DNA of 64,000 nt from CBDCGJ01 sp965216645 (GTDB taxonomy: Bacteria; Pseudomonadota; Alphaproteobacteria; GCA-2731375). Below, one piece after another: positions 8,528 through 16,997 of the stretch. The notes under the pieces are model-generated. The model made no database searches. It saw only the letters and a program-made list of their open reading frames with translations, and was not told where the DNA came from. The position numbers and the translations under genes are program-made. The DNA lies in the NCBI GenBank assembly GCA_965216645.1, contig CBDCGJ010000045.1:40692-104691 (forward strand), read 5' to 3'. Position 1 is the first letter of the stretch. Every line of letters starts with the position of its first letter.

Positions 8528-9711
8528 CAGCCGGCCAGATCCTCTTGCTTGGCGAGACGGCGCTCGACCAGGCGGGCATAGTAGCTCGCGCCAAGGGCCA
8601 AGGCTTCGTCGTTGAAATCATAACTCGGATTGTGAACTTCGCAGCCCAACTCCCCATCGCCATTACCGATATTGATGTAGGCGCCGGGGCAGACATCGAG
8701 CATGTAGGAGAAATCTTCCGACGCCATGACGAGGGAGCGGTTGCGGTCGATATTGTCTTCGCCGACGAGTTCGGCCGCCGTATCCGCGGCGAAGTCGGTT
8801 TCGTCCGCGGTATTGACCAGGGGCAGGAAGTTGACGCGGAAATCCAATGACGCGGTGGCCCCGAATGCCGCCGCCACATTGCCGGCGATCTCGGCCATGC
8901 GCTGTTCCGCTTGCGCCATCACCTCCTTGGTAAAGGCCCGAACCGTGCCGCCCATGGTCGCCGATTGCGGAATCACGTTATAGGCGTCACCGGAATGGAT
9001 CTTGGTGACGCTGATCACCAGGGTATCGGTCGGCGCGGCGTTGCGGGAGACGATGCTTTGCAATGCCGCGGTGATGTGGGAAGCGACGAGAACCGGATCG
9101 ACGCTCGATTCCGGCCGCGCGCCATGGGCACCCTTGCCCTCGATCTTGATATCGAAAAAGGCGCCGCCGGCCATCATCGGTCCGGGGCGGATGGCGAATT
9201 TACCGACCGCCAGACCGGGCCGGTTATGCATGCCGAAGATCGCCTCCATCGGGAACTGTTCGAACAGGCCTTCCTTGACCATGGCATCGGCGCCGCCCAA
9301 ACCTTCCTCCGCCGGTTGGAAGACGAAATGGACGCAGCCGTCGAAGTTCTGGGTTTCGGCCAGATAGCGGGCGGCACCCAACAGCATGGTCGTATGGCCG
9401 TCATGACCGCAGGCATGCATCTTGCCCTCATGGCGCGATTTGTGAGCGAAATCATTGGCTTCCAGGATCGGCAGCGCGTCTAGGTCGGCGCGCAGCCCGA
9501 TCGCCGTTGGATTGTTGCCGACCCTCAACGTGCCAACCACACCGGTTTTACCCAGGCCGCGATGCACGTCGATGCCGAAATCGTTGAGTTTGTCCGCCAC
9601 CAGATCGGCGGTGCGGGTTTCCTCGAAGCCCAACTCCGGATGGGCGTGGATGTCCCGGCGCCAGGCCGTCAAGTCGTCGTGAAAGGCGGCGATCCGCTCC
9701 AATGCCGGCAT
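8527..9711 (-). CDS. M20-family amidohydrolase (hippurate hydrolase-like)
   Basis: A 394-residue metal-dependent amidohydrolase/aminoacylase of the M20D group (AmiA/HipO-like). Metal-site motifs are HACGHDGHTTMLLG, the catalytic Glu pair in PAEEGLGG, and MASEDFSYML near the C-terminus; the small dimerisation domain lies between. The family removes acyl groups from N-acyl amino acids or related amides. The start at 9711 is preferred over 9726 because GAGGGAG lies 7 bases upstream. It is coupled to the GMC oxidoreductase by a TGATG overlap and is divergent from a cupin gene. Confidence 0.9.
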   Translation of the reverse strand: MPALERIAAFHDDLTAWRRDIHAHPELGFEETRTADLVADKLNDFGIDVHRGLGKTGVVGTLRVGNNPTAIGLRADLDALPILEANDFAHKSRHEGKMHACGHDGHTTMLLGAARYLAETQNFDGCVHFVFQPAEEGLGGADAMVKEGLFEQFPMEAIFGMHNRPGLAVGKFAIRPGPMMAGGAFFDIKIEGKGAHGARPESSVDPVLVASHITAALQSIVSRNAAPTDTLVISVTKIHSGDAYNVIPQSATMGGTVRAFTKEVMAQAEQRMAEIAGNVAAAFGATASLDFRVNFLPLVNTADETDFAADTAAELVGEDNIDRNRSLVMASEDFSYMLDVCPGAYINIGNGDGELGCEVHNPSYDFNDEALALGASYYARLVERRLAKQEDLAG

Positions 9712-9867
9712 CGTGTACTCCCTCAATCCGGTGAAATTTCGGCACAGATTATTGATCAGAGGATGTCGTCATGGCAATGGCGTAAACGGTAAAGCTCGTG
9801 CGATGGTATTAACCCGGCCTCCATGGACTGCTATGGTGCGGGCCGAATCAAGAGAAGGAGCGGACCG

Positions 9868-10476
9868 GTGGATGCACTGGTGGACAAACGCCGGCAGGCG
9901 ACCGCGGCGATGATCGATCGCGTGAAAGGGATTTTGGAAGACAAGCCGCTGTCCCGCGAATTATTGACGGAGGCGTTGACGGCATTGCTCGACTATGCCG
10001 ATCCGGACCTGTTTCCCCTCGAGCATTTTCCGGCGGACGAGTTTGGCGAGGACCGTACTTACAAACTTTGGCAGGACGACGATTTCCGCTATGCGCTGTA
10101 TCTGTCCAGCAGTCCGGATGGCGTGACGACGCCGCCGCATAATCACCTGACCTGGGCCGCGATCACGGTCTTGAGCGGGGAGGAAATTAATCTGCTTTAC
10201 CAGATCGCGCATCACCCGAAGGAGCCGGGACAGGATCCGGTCCGGGTGATCGGCCGCGAGAGCGTGACGCCGGGCAAGGGTCTGATCCTGATGCCCAATG
10301 ACGTGCACGCTATCGAAACCGTGGCTGATCCCGATAGCGGCGTGGCTATGTTACTGCACCTCTATGGCCATGCCATCGATCGGCCGACCGGGCGGCGGAT
10401 GTTCGATCCGGTTTCCGGCGCGGCGCGGGGTTACGACGATGCTATGCCAGCGCTCGCCCCGCCCATGGGTGCCTGA
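9868..10476 (+). CDS. Cysteine dioxygenase-like cupin protein
   Basis: A 202-residue cupin related to the cysteine dioxygenase type I / COG5553 group. The iron-binding His pair is in PPHNHLTWAAITVLSGEE and the second cupin motif ends in MPNDVHAIETV and LLHLYGHAID. Family members oxidise thiols with a non-haem Fe(II). The start is GTG 9868: AAGGAG lies 7 bases upstream, while the longer frame has no ribosome site. A TauE/SafE-type exporter overlaps its 3' end, which would fit oxidation of a sulfur compound to a sulfinate or sulfite and export of the product. That link is inference from position only. Confidence 0.75.
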   Translation: MDALVDKRRQATAAMIDRVKGILEDKPLSRELLTEALTALLDYADPDLFPLEHFPADEFGEDRTYKLWQDDDFRYALYLSSSPDGVTTPPHNHLTWAAITVLSGEEINLLYQIAHHPKEPGQDPVRVIGRESVTPGKGLILMPNDVHAIETVADPDSGVAMLLHLYGHAIDRPTGRRMFDPVSGAARGYDDAMPALAPPMGA

Positions 10477-11203
10477 CGACTTGGATCCAACGCTTGTTCT
10501 CCTTCTGGCCGGCGCGTTCTTCGCTGCCTTTACCGTTGGTGCTGCCGGGTTCGGCGATGCGCTGATCGCGGCCGCGTTTTGGTTGCATATTCTGGCCCCG
10601 GTGGAGGCTGTGCCCCTGATCGTGCTGGCCGGTCTGGTCATCCACGGCGTGCCGTTTCTGCGTCTGCGGAAGGAGCTGAACTATAACCGGCTTTGGCCGT
10701 TTCTGCTGGCCGGCGCGCTTTGCGTCCCGATCGGTGCGACCTTGCTGAAAGTCCTGCCGGCGGACCCGTTTCGCTGGACTATGGCCGTACTGCTGATCGG
10801 GTACGCATTGTTTCGGCTGGTGTTCCGCAATCTGCCGGATGTGACGCGGGGTGGCAAGCCATTGGATGTCGGCATCGGCGCCATCGGCGGCGTGCTCGGC
10901 GGACTGGCGGGACTAAGCGGCGTTGTGGTGACGATATGGTGCAGCGTCCGCGGTTGGTCGAAGGCGGAGCAGCGTGGCGTCTTCCAGCCATTCTGTCTCG
11001 CGATGCATGCGATCGCCTTCGTCATGTTCGCCGCCAATGGCAGCGTCAATGCCACGACAGGTTGGAACTTCCTAATCATCTTGCCGGCCATCGCCGCGGG
11101 CAGCGTTGCCGGTCTCGCCGTCTATCGTTTCCTCGACGAATCCTTGTTTACCAAAGTGATCTTGGGTCTGCTGTTGGTCTCGGGAATTCTGTTGCTGCTC
11201 TAA
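10469..11203 (+). CDS. TSUP-family (TauE/SafE) permease
   Basis: An inner-membrane protein of about 244 residues with eight or so hydrophobic segments in two halves, each beginning with a Gly-rich signature (FFAAFTVGAAGFGDAL; GAIGGVLGGLAGLSG). TSUP proteins export sulfite, sulfoacetate or other small anions. The GTG at 10469 overlaps the upstream cupin stop by 8 bases; ATG 10439 is an alternative start in the same frame. The overlap argues for co-expression with the cupin. It runs tail-to-tail into the RTX gene with one base between them. Confidence 0.85.
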   Translation: MPDDLDPTLVLLLAGAFFAAFTVGAAGFGDALIAAAFWLHILAPVEAVPLIVLAGLVIHGVPFLRLRKELNYNRLWPFLLAGALCVPIGATLLKVLPADPFRWTMAVLLIGYALFRLVFRNLPDVTRGGKPLDVGIGAIGGVLGGLAGLSGVVVTIWCSVRGWSKAEQRGVFQPFCLAMHAIAFVMFAANGSVNATTGWNFLIILPAIAAGSVAGLAVYRFLDESLFTKVILGLLLVSGILLLL

Positions 11204-11204
11204 C

Positions 11205-12410
11205 TCAGACCAACACCAAGTCGGCGGCGGATAAGGTCACGTTGTTGAATTGAATGGAGCTGCCGTCGGCGAAGCTGAAGACGGTATGGGCGCCGTTCAT
11301 CGTGGTCGCGATCGGGGCTGTGTCAATCAATGCGGCGTCTGCGCCGGTCTCGAAATCCGACACTGTGTCATTGCCGAAGTTGCCGGCGAAAAAGAAGGTA
11401 TCGCCACCGGTGCCGCCCGACAGGCTGTCGTTGCCGCGGTTGCCGTATATCTGGTCGGCCTCGAGCCAGCCGAGGATGGTGTCGTCGCCCTGACCGCCCA
11501 GTATCGTGTCGTTACCGGCCCATCCGGTGATATGGTCGTCCCCGAAATTGCCGTAGATCAGATCGTTGCCGCCGAAGCCGTTGATATATTCCACCCCCAA
11601 CTGGGAAGCCATCACACCGGAGGCGTCGGGCGAGGGCGGTCCGTTATTCTGGCCGCCATAGATGGTGTCGTCGCCATTCCCAGCGAGAATCGAATCCGCG
11701 CCGACATTGCCGTAGATCAGGTTCGTCCCCGACATCCGGATCGTATCGATCCCATCGCCGCCCAAAACCGTATTGAACCCACCGGCGGTGTCGTAAATCG
11801 AGTCGTCGCCGCGATTGCCGTTAATGAAATCGTTGCCCGGACCACCGCCGGCCTCGTCGCCGATCAGGGTGTCGTCTCCCTGGCCGCCATAGAGCGTGTC
11901 ATTACCGGCCCATCCCGTAACTAATTCATCCCCGAAGTTACCGTAGACGAGGTCGCTTCCGCTTCCCGCCCGCAAGGTTTCGATCCCTTGCTGCGCGACG
12001 AGGAGACCGGAAGCATCAGATGTTGGTGGCCCGTTGTTTTGACCGCCGAAGATCGTATCGTCCCCGTGGTTGCCATAGATCAGGTCCGCGCCAATATTGC
12101 CGTAAATCAGGTCATTCTGAGCGTCGCCGATAATCCAATCGATACCATCGTTGCCCCAGATCGTATCGTTGCCAATAGAACCGTTTAGAAGATCATTTCC
12201 GACGCCGCCGAATATCAGATCGTGACCGGTTTCGCCGGAAAGACTGTCGTCGCCACTGCCGCCGAGTAACGTATCGTCACCCGATCCGGCCCATACGAGA
12301 TCGTTGCCGCCGTTACTAAGAATGGAATCGTCACCGTCATAAGCATATATCTCGCTTGAATCGTCACCATCGACGTAAATATTATCGTTATTGTCTAAGT
12401 CTATTATCAT
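11205..12410 (-). CDS. RTX-type calcium-binding repeat protein
   Basis: A 401-residue acidic protein made almost wholly of glycine/aspartate nonapeptide repeats of the GGxGxDxUx type (for example GGSGDDSLSGETGHDLIFGG), which fold as calcium-binding beta-rolls. The C-terminus has the usual end domain (GGTGGDTFFFAGNFGNDTVSDFE then SIQFNNVTLSAADLVLV), the non-cleaved signal of type I secretion in related proteins. There is no signal peptide and no catalytic domain. Two blocks of about 70 residues, each with GGQNNGPP and GWAGNDT, repeat inside the protein. No type I exporter genes are in the window. An AT-rich promoter region lies upstream (12411-12500). Confidence 0.88.
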   Translation of the reverse strand: MIIDLDNNDNIYVDGDDSSEIYAYDGDDSILSNGGNDLVWAGSGDDTLLGGSGDDSLSGETGHDLIFGGVGNDLLNGSIGNDTIWGNDGIDWIIGDAQNDLIYGNIGADLIYGNHGDDTIFGGQNNGPPTSDASGLLVAQQGIETLRAGSGSDLVYGNFGDELVTGWAGNDTLYGGQGDDTLIGDEAGGGPGNDFINGNRGDDSIYDTAGGFNTVLGGDGIDTIRMSGTNLIYGNVGADSILAGNGDDTIYGGQNNGPPSPDASGVMASQLGVEYINGFGGNDLIYGNFGDDHITGWAGNDTILGGQGDDTILGWLEADQIYGNRGNDSLSGGTGGDTFFFAGNFGNDTVSDFETGADAALIDTAPIATTMNGAHTVFSFADGSSIQFNNVTLSAADLVLV

Positions 12411-12565
12411 TGAAGCGATCCCTTAATTAATCAATTTAGCGCAATACATCAATATACTGAAAGTTCCGCTCATTCTCGTAGTAAGAATAGATGCGCCGTT
12501 TGATCATGTGGGTATTTGTCTAAGGCAATATATTGTTTGAGCAGATTTGTTTCGCCAAAGATTTT

Positions 12566-13477
12566 TTATTCAATATTTGGCTTCACTTCTTCAGCAAACC
12601 AAGACATCCGATCCTTCGTTTCCTGCACGTCAGCGGTTTGTAGAACGATGACGACGTTGCCGACGCCGATTGCGCCAAAGCCGTTCAAGTGCTCGGCGAC
12701 CGCGTCGGCTGGTCCGTCGGCGGGGGCGATGGAGAAGTAATTGACGGCGATCTCGTTCGGGTCGCGGCCGGCGGTCTCGGCCTCTCGACGCAGTTTGTCG
12801 ATCCCGGCTTTCAGTCTCTCGGGCGTATCCATGGGGAAGCGGGGATTGATGCTGGCCGGGTACCAAGCGTCGCCCAAGCGGGCGGCGCGGCGGATCGCCG
12901 GCGGGCTTTCGCCGCCGATCCAGATTGGCGGGCCGCCGGCCTGCGCCGCTTTCGGCTCGAACAGGATATCGGAAAACGTCGCGTGATCGCCGTCATAGGC
13001 GGGGCGGTCTTCGCGCCAGCATTGACGGAAGACCTCGATATATTCGTTTGTCACTTTCCCCCGCAACGGGAAAGGTGGGGCGCCGATGGCGGCGAATTCC
13101 TCCGCCATCCAGCCGGCGCCGCAGCCGACGGAGAGACGGCCGCCAGACAAAAGATCGATGGAAGACAGCATCTTCGCGGTCACCACGGCCGGCCGGTGCG
13201 GTACGACAAGGACGGAGCTCAAGAGTTCGATCTTCTCCGTCGCGGCGGCGAGATAGCCGAGCATGACCAGGATATCGAGGCATTCGCCCGCCTTGGCGCC
13301 GGCCCAGTCGCCGCCCTCGCTATAGGGATAACGGCTGCCGATATCCGCTGGCACGACGACATGATCGTTCACCGCCAGAATATCGAAGTCGCAGGCCTCC
13401 GCATGCCGGGCGATCGCATTCACGCCGTCCGGCCGTGCGCCGGAACCGCGGGACATCATCGTCATGCCGATTTTCAT
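12566..13477 (-). CDS. LLM-class F420-dependent oxidoreductase (TIGR03619-like)
   Basis: A 303-residue luciferase-like oxidoreductase with an intact frame. It starts MKIGMTMMSRGSGARPD. Family stretches are LAVNDHVVVPADIGSRYP, LVVPHRPAVVTAKMLSSID, GCGAGWMAEEFAAIGAPP and GGPPIWIGGESPPAIRRAA. It starts 9 bases after the SDR gene, so it is the distal gene of an SDR-LLM pair. The cofactor is probably F420 or FMN; the substrate is unknown. With the two genes at 4.4-6.4 kb it is the third LLM enzyme within 10 kb. Confidence 0.88.
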   Translation of the reverse strand: MKIGMTMMSRGSGARPDGVNAIARHAEACDFDILAVNDHVVVPADIGSRYPYSEGGDWAGAKAGECLDILVMLGYLAAATEKIELLSSVLVVPHRPAVVTAKMLSSIDLLSGGRLSVGCGAGWMAEEFAAIGAPPFPLRGKVTNEYIEVFRQCWREDRPAYDGDHATFSDILFEPKAAQAGGPPIWIGGESPPAIRRAARLGDAWYPASINPRFPMDTPERLKAGIDKLRREAETAGRDPNEIAVNYFSIAPADGPADAVAEHLNGFGAIGVGNVVIVLQTADVQETKDRMSWFAEEVKPNIE

Positions 13478-13486
13478 CTCGTCACC

Positions 13487-14251
13487 TCACCCTTGGATCG
13501 AATAGCCGCCGTCGACGGGGATCGCCGTGCCGGTAACGAAGTCGGAGCCGGGCCCGGCGAGGAAAACGGTGATACCGGCATGATCCTCCGGCTCCCCCCA
13601 ACGGCCGGCGGGGGTGCGCGCCAATACCCGTTCGTGCAGACCCTCGACTTCCTGCCGGCCGCGGCGGGTCAGATCCGTGTTGATCCAACCCGGCAGGATC
13701 GCGTTGACTTGAATATTGTCTTTCGCCCAAGCGGTCGCCAGCGCCTTCGTCATCTGCACGATGCCGCCCTTGCTGGCCGCATAGGGCGTGGCGAAATTGG
13801 CGCCGAAAATCGACATCATGGAACCGATATTGATGATCTTGCCGCCGCCCCCGTCGCGCATATGGGGATAGACGGCTTGCGAGCAGACGAAGGCGCTGGT
13901 CAGGTTGGTACTCAGCACCGTGTCCCAGTCCGCCAGGCTCAGATCCTCCGGCTGTTTGCGGATATTGGTGCCGGCATTGTTCACTAGGATATCGACGCGG
14001 CCGAGTTCAGCCGCGGTCTGTGCCACCATGTCACGGCACGCCTCTTCCGACGTCACGTCCGTGGTCAAGGAAATGGCCCGGACGTTCAAGGCCGTCAGAG
14101 CGGCAACCGCGTCGGCGTTCTTACTTTCATTGCGGCCGGCCACGGCGATGTCGGCGCCGGCCCCCGCCAACGCCTCGGCCATACCAAGACCGATGCCGCC
14201 ATTGCCGCCCGTGACGATCGCGGCCTTGCCGCTCAAGTCGAATAGGTTCAT
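13487..14251 (-). CDS. SDR-family oxidoreductase
   Basis: A classical short-chain dehydrogenase of 254 residues. The cofactor motif is TGGNGGIG, followed by the structural NNAG, catalytic Ser in NIGSMMS and YAASK with Tyr and Lys. The C-terminal VDGGYSIQG is typical. NAD(P) preference is not clear. The start at 14251 (MNLFDLSGK) is preferred over 14257 because GGAGG is 7 bases upstream. It is transcribed with the LLM oxidoreductase downstream, and a rho-independent terminator at 14306-14332 separates it from the diiron protein gene upstream. Confidence 0.9.
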   Translation of the reverse strand: MNLFDLSGKAAIVTGGNGGIGLGMAEALAGAGADIAVAGRNESKNADAVAALTALNVRAISLTTDVTSEEACRDMVAQTAAELGRVDILVNNAGTNIRKQPEDLSLADWDTVLSTNLTSAFVCSQAVYPHMRDGGGGKIINIGSMMSIFGANFATPYAASKGGIVQMTKALATAWAKDNIQVNAILPGWINTDLTRRGRQEVEGLHERVLARTPAGRWGEPEDHAGITVFLAGPGSDFVTGTAIPVDGGYSIQG

Positions 14252-14305
14252 CTGCATTCCTCCCGTTCGCTGAAGTGTTCGGGAAAGCCAACGGCCTGTC
14301 CAGAC

Positions 14306-14332
14306 AAAAAAAGGGCCGCGCAATGGCGGCCC
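14306..14332 (-). terminator. Rho-independent terminator after the diiron protein gene
   Basis: Read leftward: a 7-bp stem GGGCCGC/GCGGCCC with a 6-base loop (14313-14332) followed directly by seven T (14312-14306). It lies 21 bases after the stop of the diiron protein gene and should end that transcript before the SDR gene. Confidence 0.85.
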
Positions 14333-14352
14333 AAACGAATATGTCTGTGGAA

Positions 14353-15432
14353 CTAGCTTGCCATGGCCTGTTCGCCGACGCTGTCGGCGACGAAGCGCTT
14401 GGCGTCGAATTCCTCGGCCACCCGCTCGTCCTGTTCCAGGACCGCGGCGGCGTCAACCTCGGCATATTCCATCACGCCCATATCCGCGAAGGCTTTTTGG
14501 ATGCGCGGTCCCCAAAGGCCGATATCCTTGATCGTCGGCACGATGCGGCTGAACAGGCGGTGACGGAAAGCCTGCATGCCCTCGGACTTCATGGTGTAGT
14601 CGATGCATTGATCGACCGGCAGATCCAGGGCCTGCCAGACCTCGATCTGATTGAATCGATCGCGCATGTGATACATGGCTTCGACGGCGAATTCCTCGCG
14701 CTCGTCGCGCTCGGCATCGCTCAGCTCCGGATAATAGTCGCGCAGGGAGAGGCGGCCGAAGGCGACGTGGCGGGCTTCGTCCTGCATCACATAGGCGTTG
14801 ACCGAAGCGGCGAGATCGTTGGTGGAATGATCGCGGATGCGCTGGAAGGCCGCCAAGGCCAAGCCCTCGATCAACACCTGCATGGTCAGGTAGGTCATGT
14901 CCCAACGACGGTCGCTCAGCCCGTTTTCGAGCAGCGATTTCAAGCCGTGAGTGATCGGATAGGCCATATCGAATTTCTCGTGCAAAAGCCGGCAATAGGC
15001 TTCCGTATGGCGCGCTTCGTCCATCACCTGAGTGGCGGCGTAGAACTTGGCGTCGATATGAGGGACCGACATGCAGATCTTCGAGGTCGCGATCAGCGCG
15101 CCCTGTTCGCCATGCATGAATTGGGAGAGGGTGGAGCATTGCTGATGGCGGCGGACATCCGCTTTCTCCTTGTCCGTCATCTTGTTCCACAAATCGGAGC
15201 CGTAGATCGGGATGATCTTGTCGTCGAGACCCATGGGGTTCTCGAAGTCCAGATCCTGCGACCAATCGATCCGTTCGGCCGCGTCCCATTGCCCTTTCTT
15301 ACCCTTGTCGTAGAGCTTCAGAAGCTCGGCGCGCTCATCGTCATACTCCCACATGAACGTGGCGTCGGTGGCGCCGTCGATGGTCCATTGCGTGGTTTCG
15401 ACCGGCAAGGTATAGCGGAACATTGTGGACAC
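14353..15432 (-). CDS. Ferritin-like diiron protein (AurF/R2-type)
   Basis: A 359-residue helical protein with the two-fold diiron pattern of ferritin-like oxygenases: Glu109 (HGEQG), Glu139/His142 (DEARH), Glu189 (LIEGLA), Glu219/His222 (DEARH). These six residues match the R2/AurF type of carboxylate-bridged diiron site, so it probably activates O2 for hydroxylation, N-oxygenation or desaturation. The substrate is unknown. The start ATG 15432 has AAAGGGAG 9 bases upstream. It is divergent from a TetR regulator 109 bases away, which is the likely repressor. Its transcript ends at the terminator at 14306-14332. Confidence 0.82.
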   Translation of the reverse strand: MSTMFRYTLPVETTQWTIDGATDATFMWEYDDERAELLKLYDKGKKGQWDAAERIDWSQDLDFENPMGLDDKIIPIYGSDLWNKMTDKEKADVRRHQQCSTLSQFMHGEQGALIATSKICMSVPHIDAKFYAATQVMDEARHTEAYCRLLHEKFDMAYPITHGLKSLLENGLSDRRWDMTYLTMQVLIEGLALAAFQRIRDHSTNDLAASVNAYVMQDEARHVAFGRLSLRDYYPELSDAERDEREEFAVEAMYHMRDRFNQIEVWQALDLPVDQCIDYTMKSEGMQAFRHRLFSRIVPTIKDIGLWGPRIQKAFADMGVMEYAEVDAAAVLEQDERVAEEFDAKRFVADSVGEQAMAS

Positions 15433-15541
15433 GGTTTTCTCCCTTTACGCCTGTATTTCTCGTTATATCGTTGTCTTGACTGAGTAGCTTGCGCAGGGGC
15501 AAAATCATAATTTCAATTCGGTTTTTTGCAAGGATTTATTC

Positions 15542-16192
15542 TTGACAGCGAACAGGACCATCGACGATCCGGCAAAGCGTCCCGGCAAACCGAAACAGGA
15601 CCGCAGCCGCCGTATGCGCGAACGGCTGCTGGCCGCCGGGCGGGTTTGTGTCGAGCGGATGGGTTACGACACGATGGGGATCGGCGACGTGGCCAAGGAG
15701 GCCGGTTGCTCCACCGGTGCCTTCTATCATCACTTTTCGGGCAAGGAGGAGTTTTACCGCGCGCTGGTCGGCCGGGGGACGGATGCGGCCGCGGTGCGGG
15801 TCGACGAATTCTTCGACCAGCCGGAACATCGGCAAAAACCGATCGAAGCGTTTCTCAATGACGCCGTCGCGCTGCAGATGCAGTTGCTGCGCGATAACCG
15901 GGAGCTTCTGGTCGTGACCTTAGCCAAGGCCCTGGCCGACCGCGACGCCTGGATGCCCGTCCGCGCGGTCGGCATGCAATTCGCCGAACGGCTGTTGTCG
16001 CATTTGCAGGAACGCAATCTGCCCATCGGAGGTCCGGACCCGGACCGGACGATCCGCATCGCCGTTCAGGTGATGCAATCGACGTTCCTGCAGATGATCA
16101 CCATCAGCCGCGGCCCGCTGCGTATCGAAGATCCGGACGTGGTCGATGAACTGACCAACGTTATGCTCAGCTATCTCGGTCTGCGGCGTTAG
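15542..16192 (+). CDS. TetR-family transcriptional regulator
   Basis: A 216-residue TetR-type repressor. The N-terminal helix-turn-helix reads IGDVAKEAGCSTGAFYHHFSGKEEFYRAL, split here into MGIGDVAKEAGCSTGAF and YHHFSGKEE; the C-terminal half is the helical ligand domain. A TTG start at 15542 is used because AAGGA lies 7 bases before it and no upstream ATG is in frame. It is divergent from the diiron oxygenase gene, the arrangement expected for a local repressor with a shared operator in 15433-15541. Its 3' end is followed after 1 base by a dispersed repeat. Confidence 0.88.
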   Translation: MTANRTIDDPAKRPGKPKQDRSRRMRERLLAAGRVCVERMGYDTMGIGDVAKEAGCSTGAFYHHFSGKEEFYRALVGRGTDAAAVRVDEFFDQPEHRQKPIEAFLNDAVALQMQLLRDNRELLVVTLAKALADRDAWMPVRAVGMQFAERLLSHLQERNLPIGGPDPDRTIRIAVQVMQSTFLQMITISRGPLRIEDPDVVDELTNVMLSYLGLRR

Positions 16193-16193
16193 G

Positions 16194-16392
16194 AGGCTGC
16201 TCAAAAAACCCAATCGAACAATAATCTGGTCATCCCGGACAAGCGTAGCGCGATCCGGGATCTTGAGTAGAATGGGGCAAGCTGTCGAAACGACGCTCTA
16301 TTCTGCCCGAGATACCGGATAACGGCTTCGCCGTTTCCGGCATGACATTGAAAGAAATCGGGCCGGTATCGACATTTTCAGCAGCCTGCTAG
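16194..16392. repeat. MITE-like repeat, copy 1
   Basis: About 199 bp between convergent TetR and GST genes. The ends are inverted: AGGCTGCTCAAAAAA on the left and TTTTCAGCAGCCTGCTAG on the right. Inside are two strong palindromes, ATCCCGGA...TCCGGGAT (16232-16261) and ATACCGGATAACGGC-TTC-GCCGTTTCCGG. The sequence is shared with 22168-22367 and 34175-34511. The right end contains the TAG stop codon of the leftward GST gene. There is no transposase; it is a non-autonomous element or an amplified bidirectional terminator. Confidence 0.85.
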
Positions 16393-16997
16393 GCTCTGGC
16401 GCTGGGGCGGGCGCTGACCGCGTCGAACCAGCGTTGCAGATTTGCGGCGCCTTCGGGAATCCGCGTGCCGGTATTCTTCCCCATGACCAAGGCGCATTGC
16501 GCGGTGATGTCCGCGACCGTGTAAATATCGCCGGCGACGAACTCGCGGTCGGCCAATTCCTTGTCCAGCCAGTCCATGATCTTGAAGGCATATTGCCGAC
16601 GGTCCTCGCCATAGTCGGGGAACTGGGTCCGGCGGCCTTTCCAGAATTCATGCACCTGGGTGAAAGCGTCGCCGACGCTGGACATCAGGTCCAGTTCCAT
16701 ACGCCTGTTCCACATCTCGACCTCCGCCCGCTCCCGGCTGTTGCGGCCGAACAGAGGCGGTTCGGGATACATGTCTTCCAAATACCGGCAGATCGCGATG
16801 GATTCGGACAGGTAGCCGCCGTCGTCGAGTTCCAAGACCGGTAGTTTGCCCAACGGGTTTTTGGCGAGGAACTCCGGCGTCGCGTTTTCGCCCTTCATCA
16901 TGTCGATCTCGACCCAGGGAATGTCGATGTCTTTTTCGGCCATGAAGATGCGAACGCGCCGAGGGTTCATACCCGGCGCCAGATTGTAGAATTTCAT
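16389..16997 (-). CDS. Glutathione S-transferase family protein
   Basis: A 202-residue cytosolic GST. The N-terminal thioredoxin fold carries the glutathione-binding cis-Pro and Ser in LGKLPVLELDDGGYLSESIA, followed by a helical C-terminal domain. It begins MKFYNLAPGMNPRR. Its ATG overlaps the stop of the larger GST upstream (ATGA), so it is the last gene of a three-gene operon. Its TAG stop lies within the end of repeat copy 1, so the native C-terminus (now ARPSARA) may have been altered by arrival of the repeat. Confidence 0.88.
   Translation of the reverse strand: MKFYNLAPGMNPRRVRIFMAEKDIDIPWVEIDMMKGENATPEFLAKNPLGKLPVLELDDGGYLSESIAICRYLEDMYPEPPLFGRNSRERAEVEMWNRRMELDLMSSVGDAFTQVHEFWKGRRTQFPDYGEDRRQYAFKIMDWLDKELADREFVAGDIYTVADITAQCALVMGKNTGTRIPEGAANLQRWFDAVSARPSARA

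Noticed and set aside
12689..13987. 432-codon rightward open frame opposite LLM and SDR genes
   Set aside because: It spans two genes on the other strand and their 9-base gap, with no domain.
14275..15483. 402-codon rightward open frame opposite the diiron protein gene
   Set aside because: The leftward frame has all six diiron ligands; this one is a shadow.
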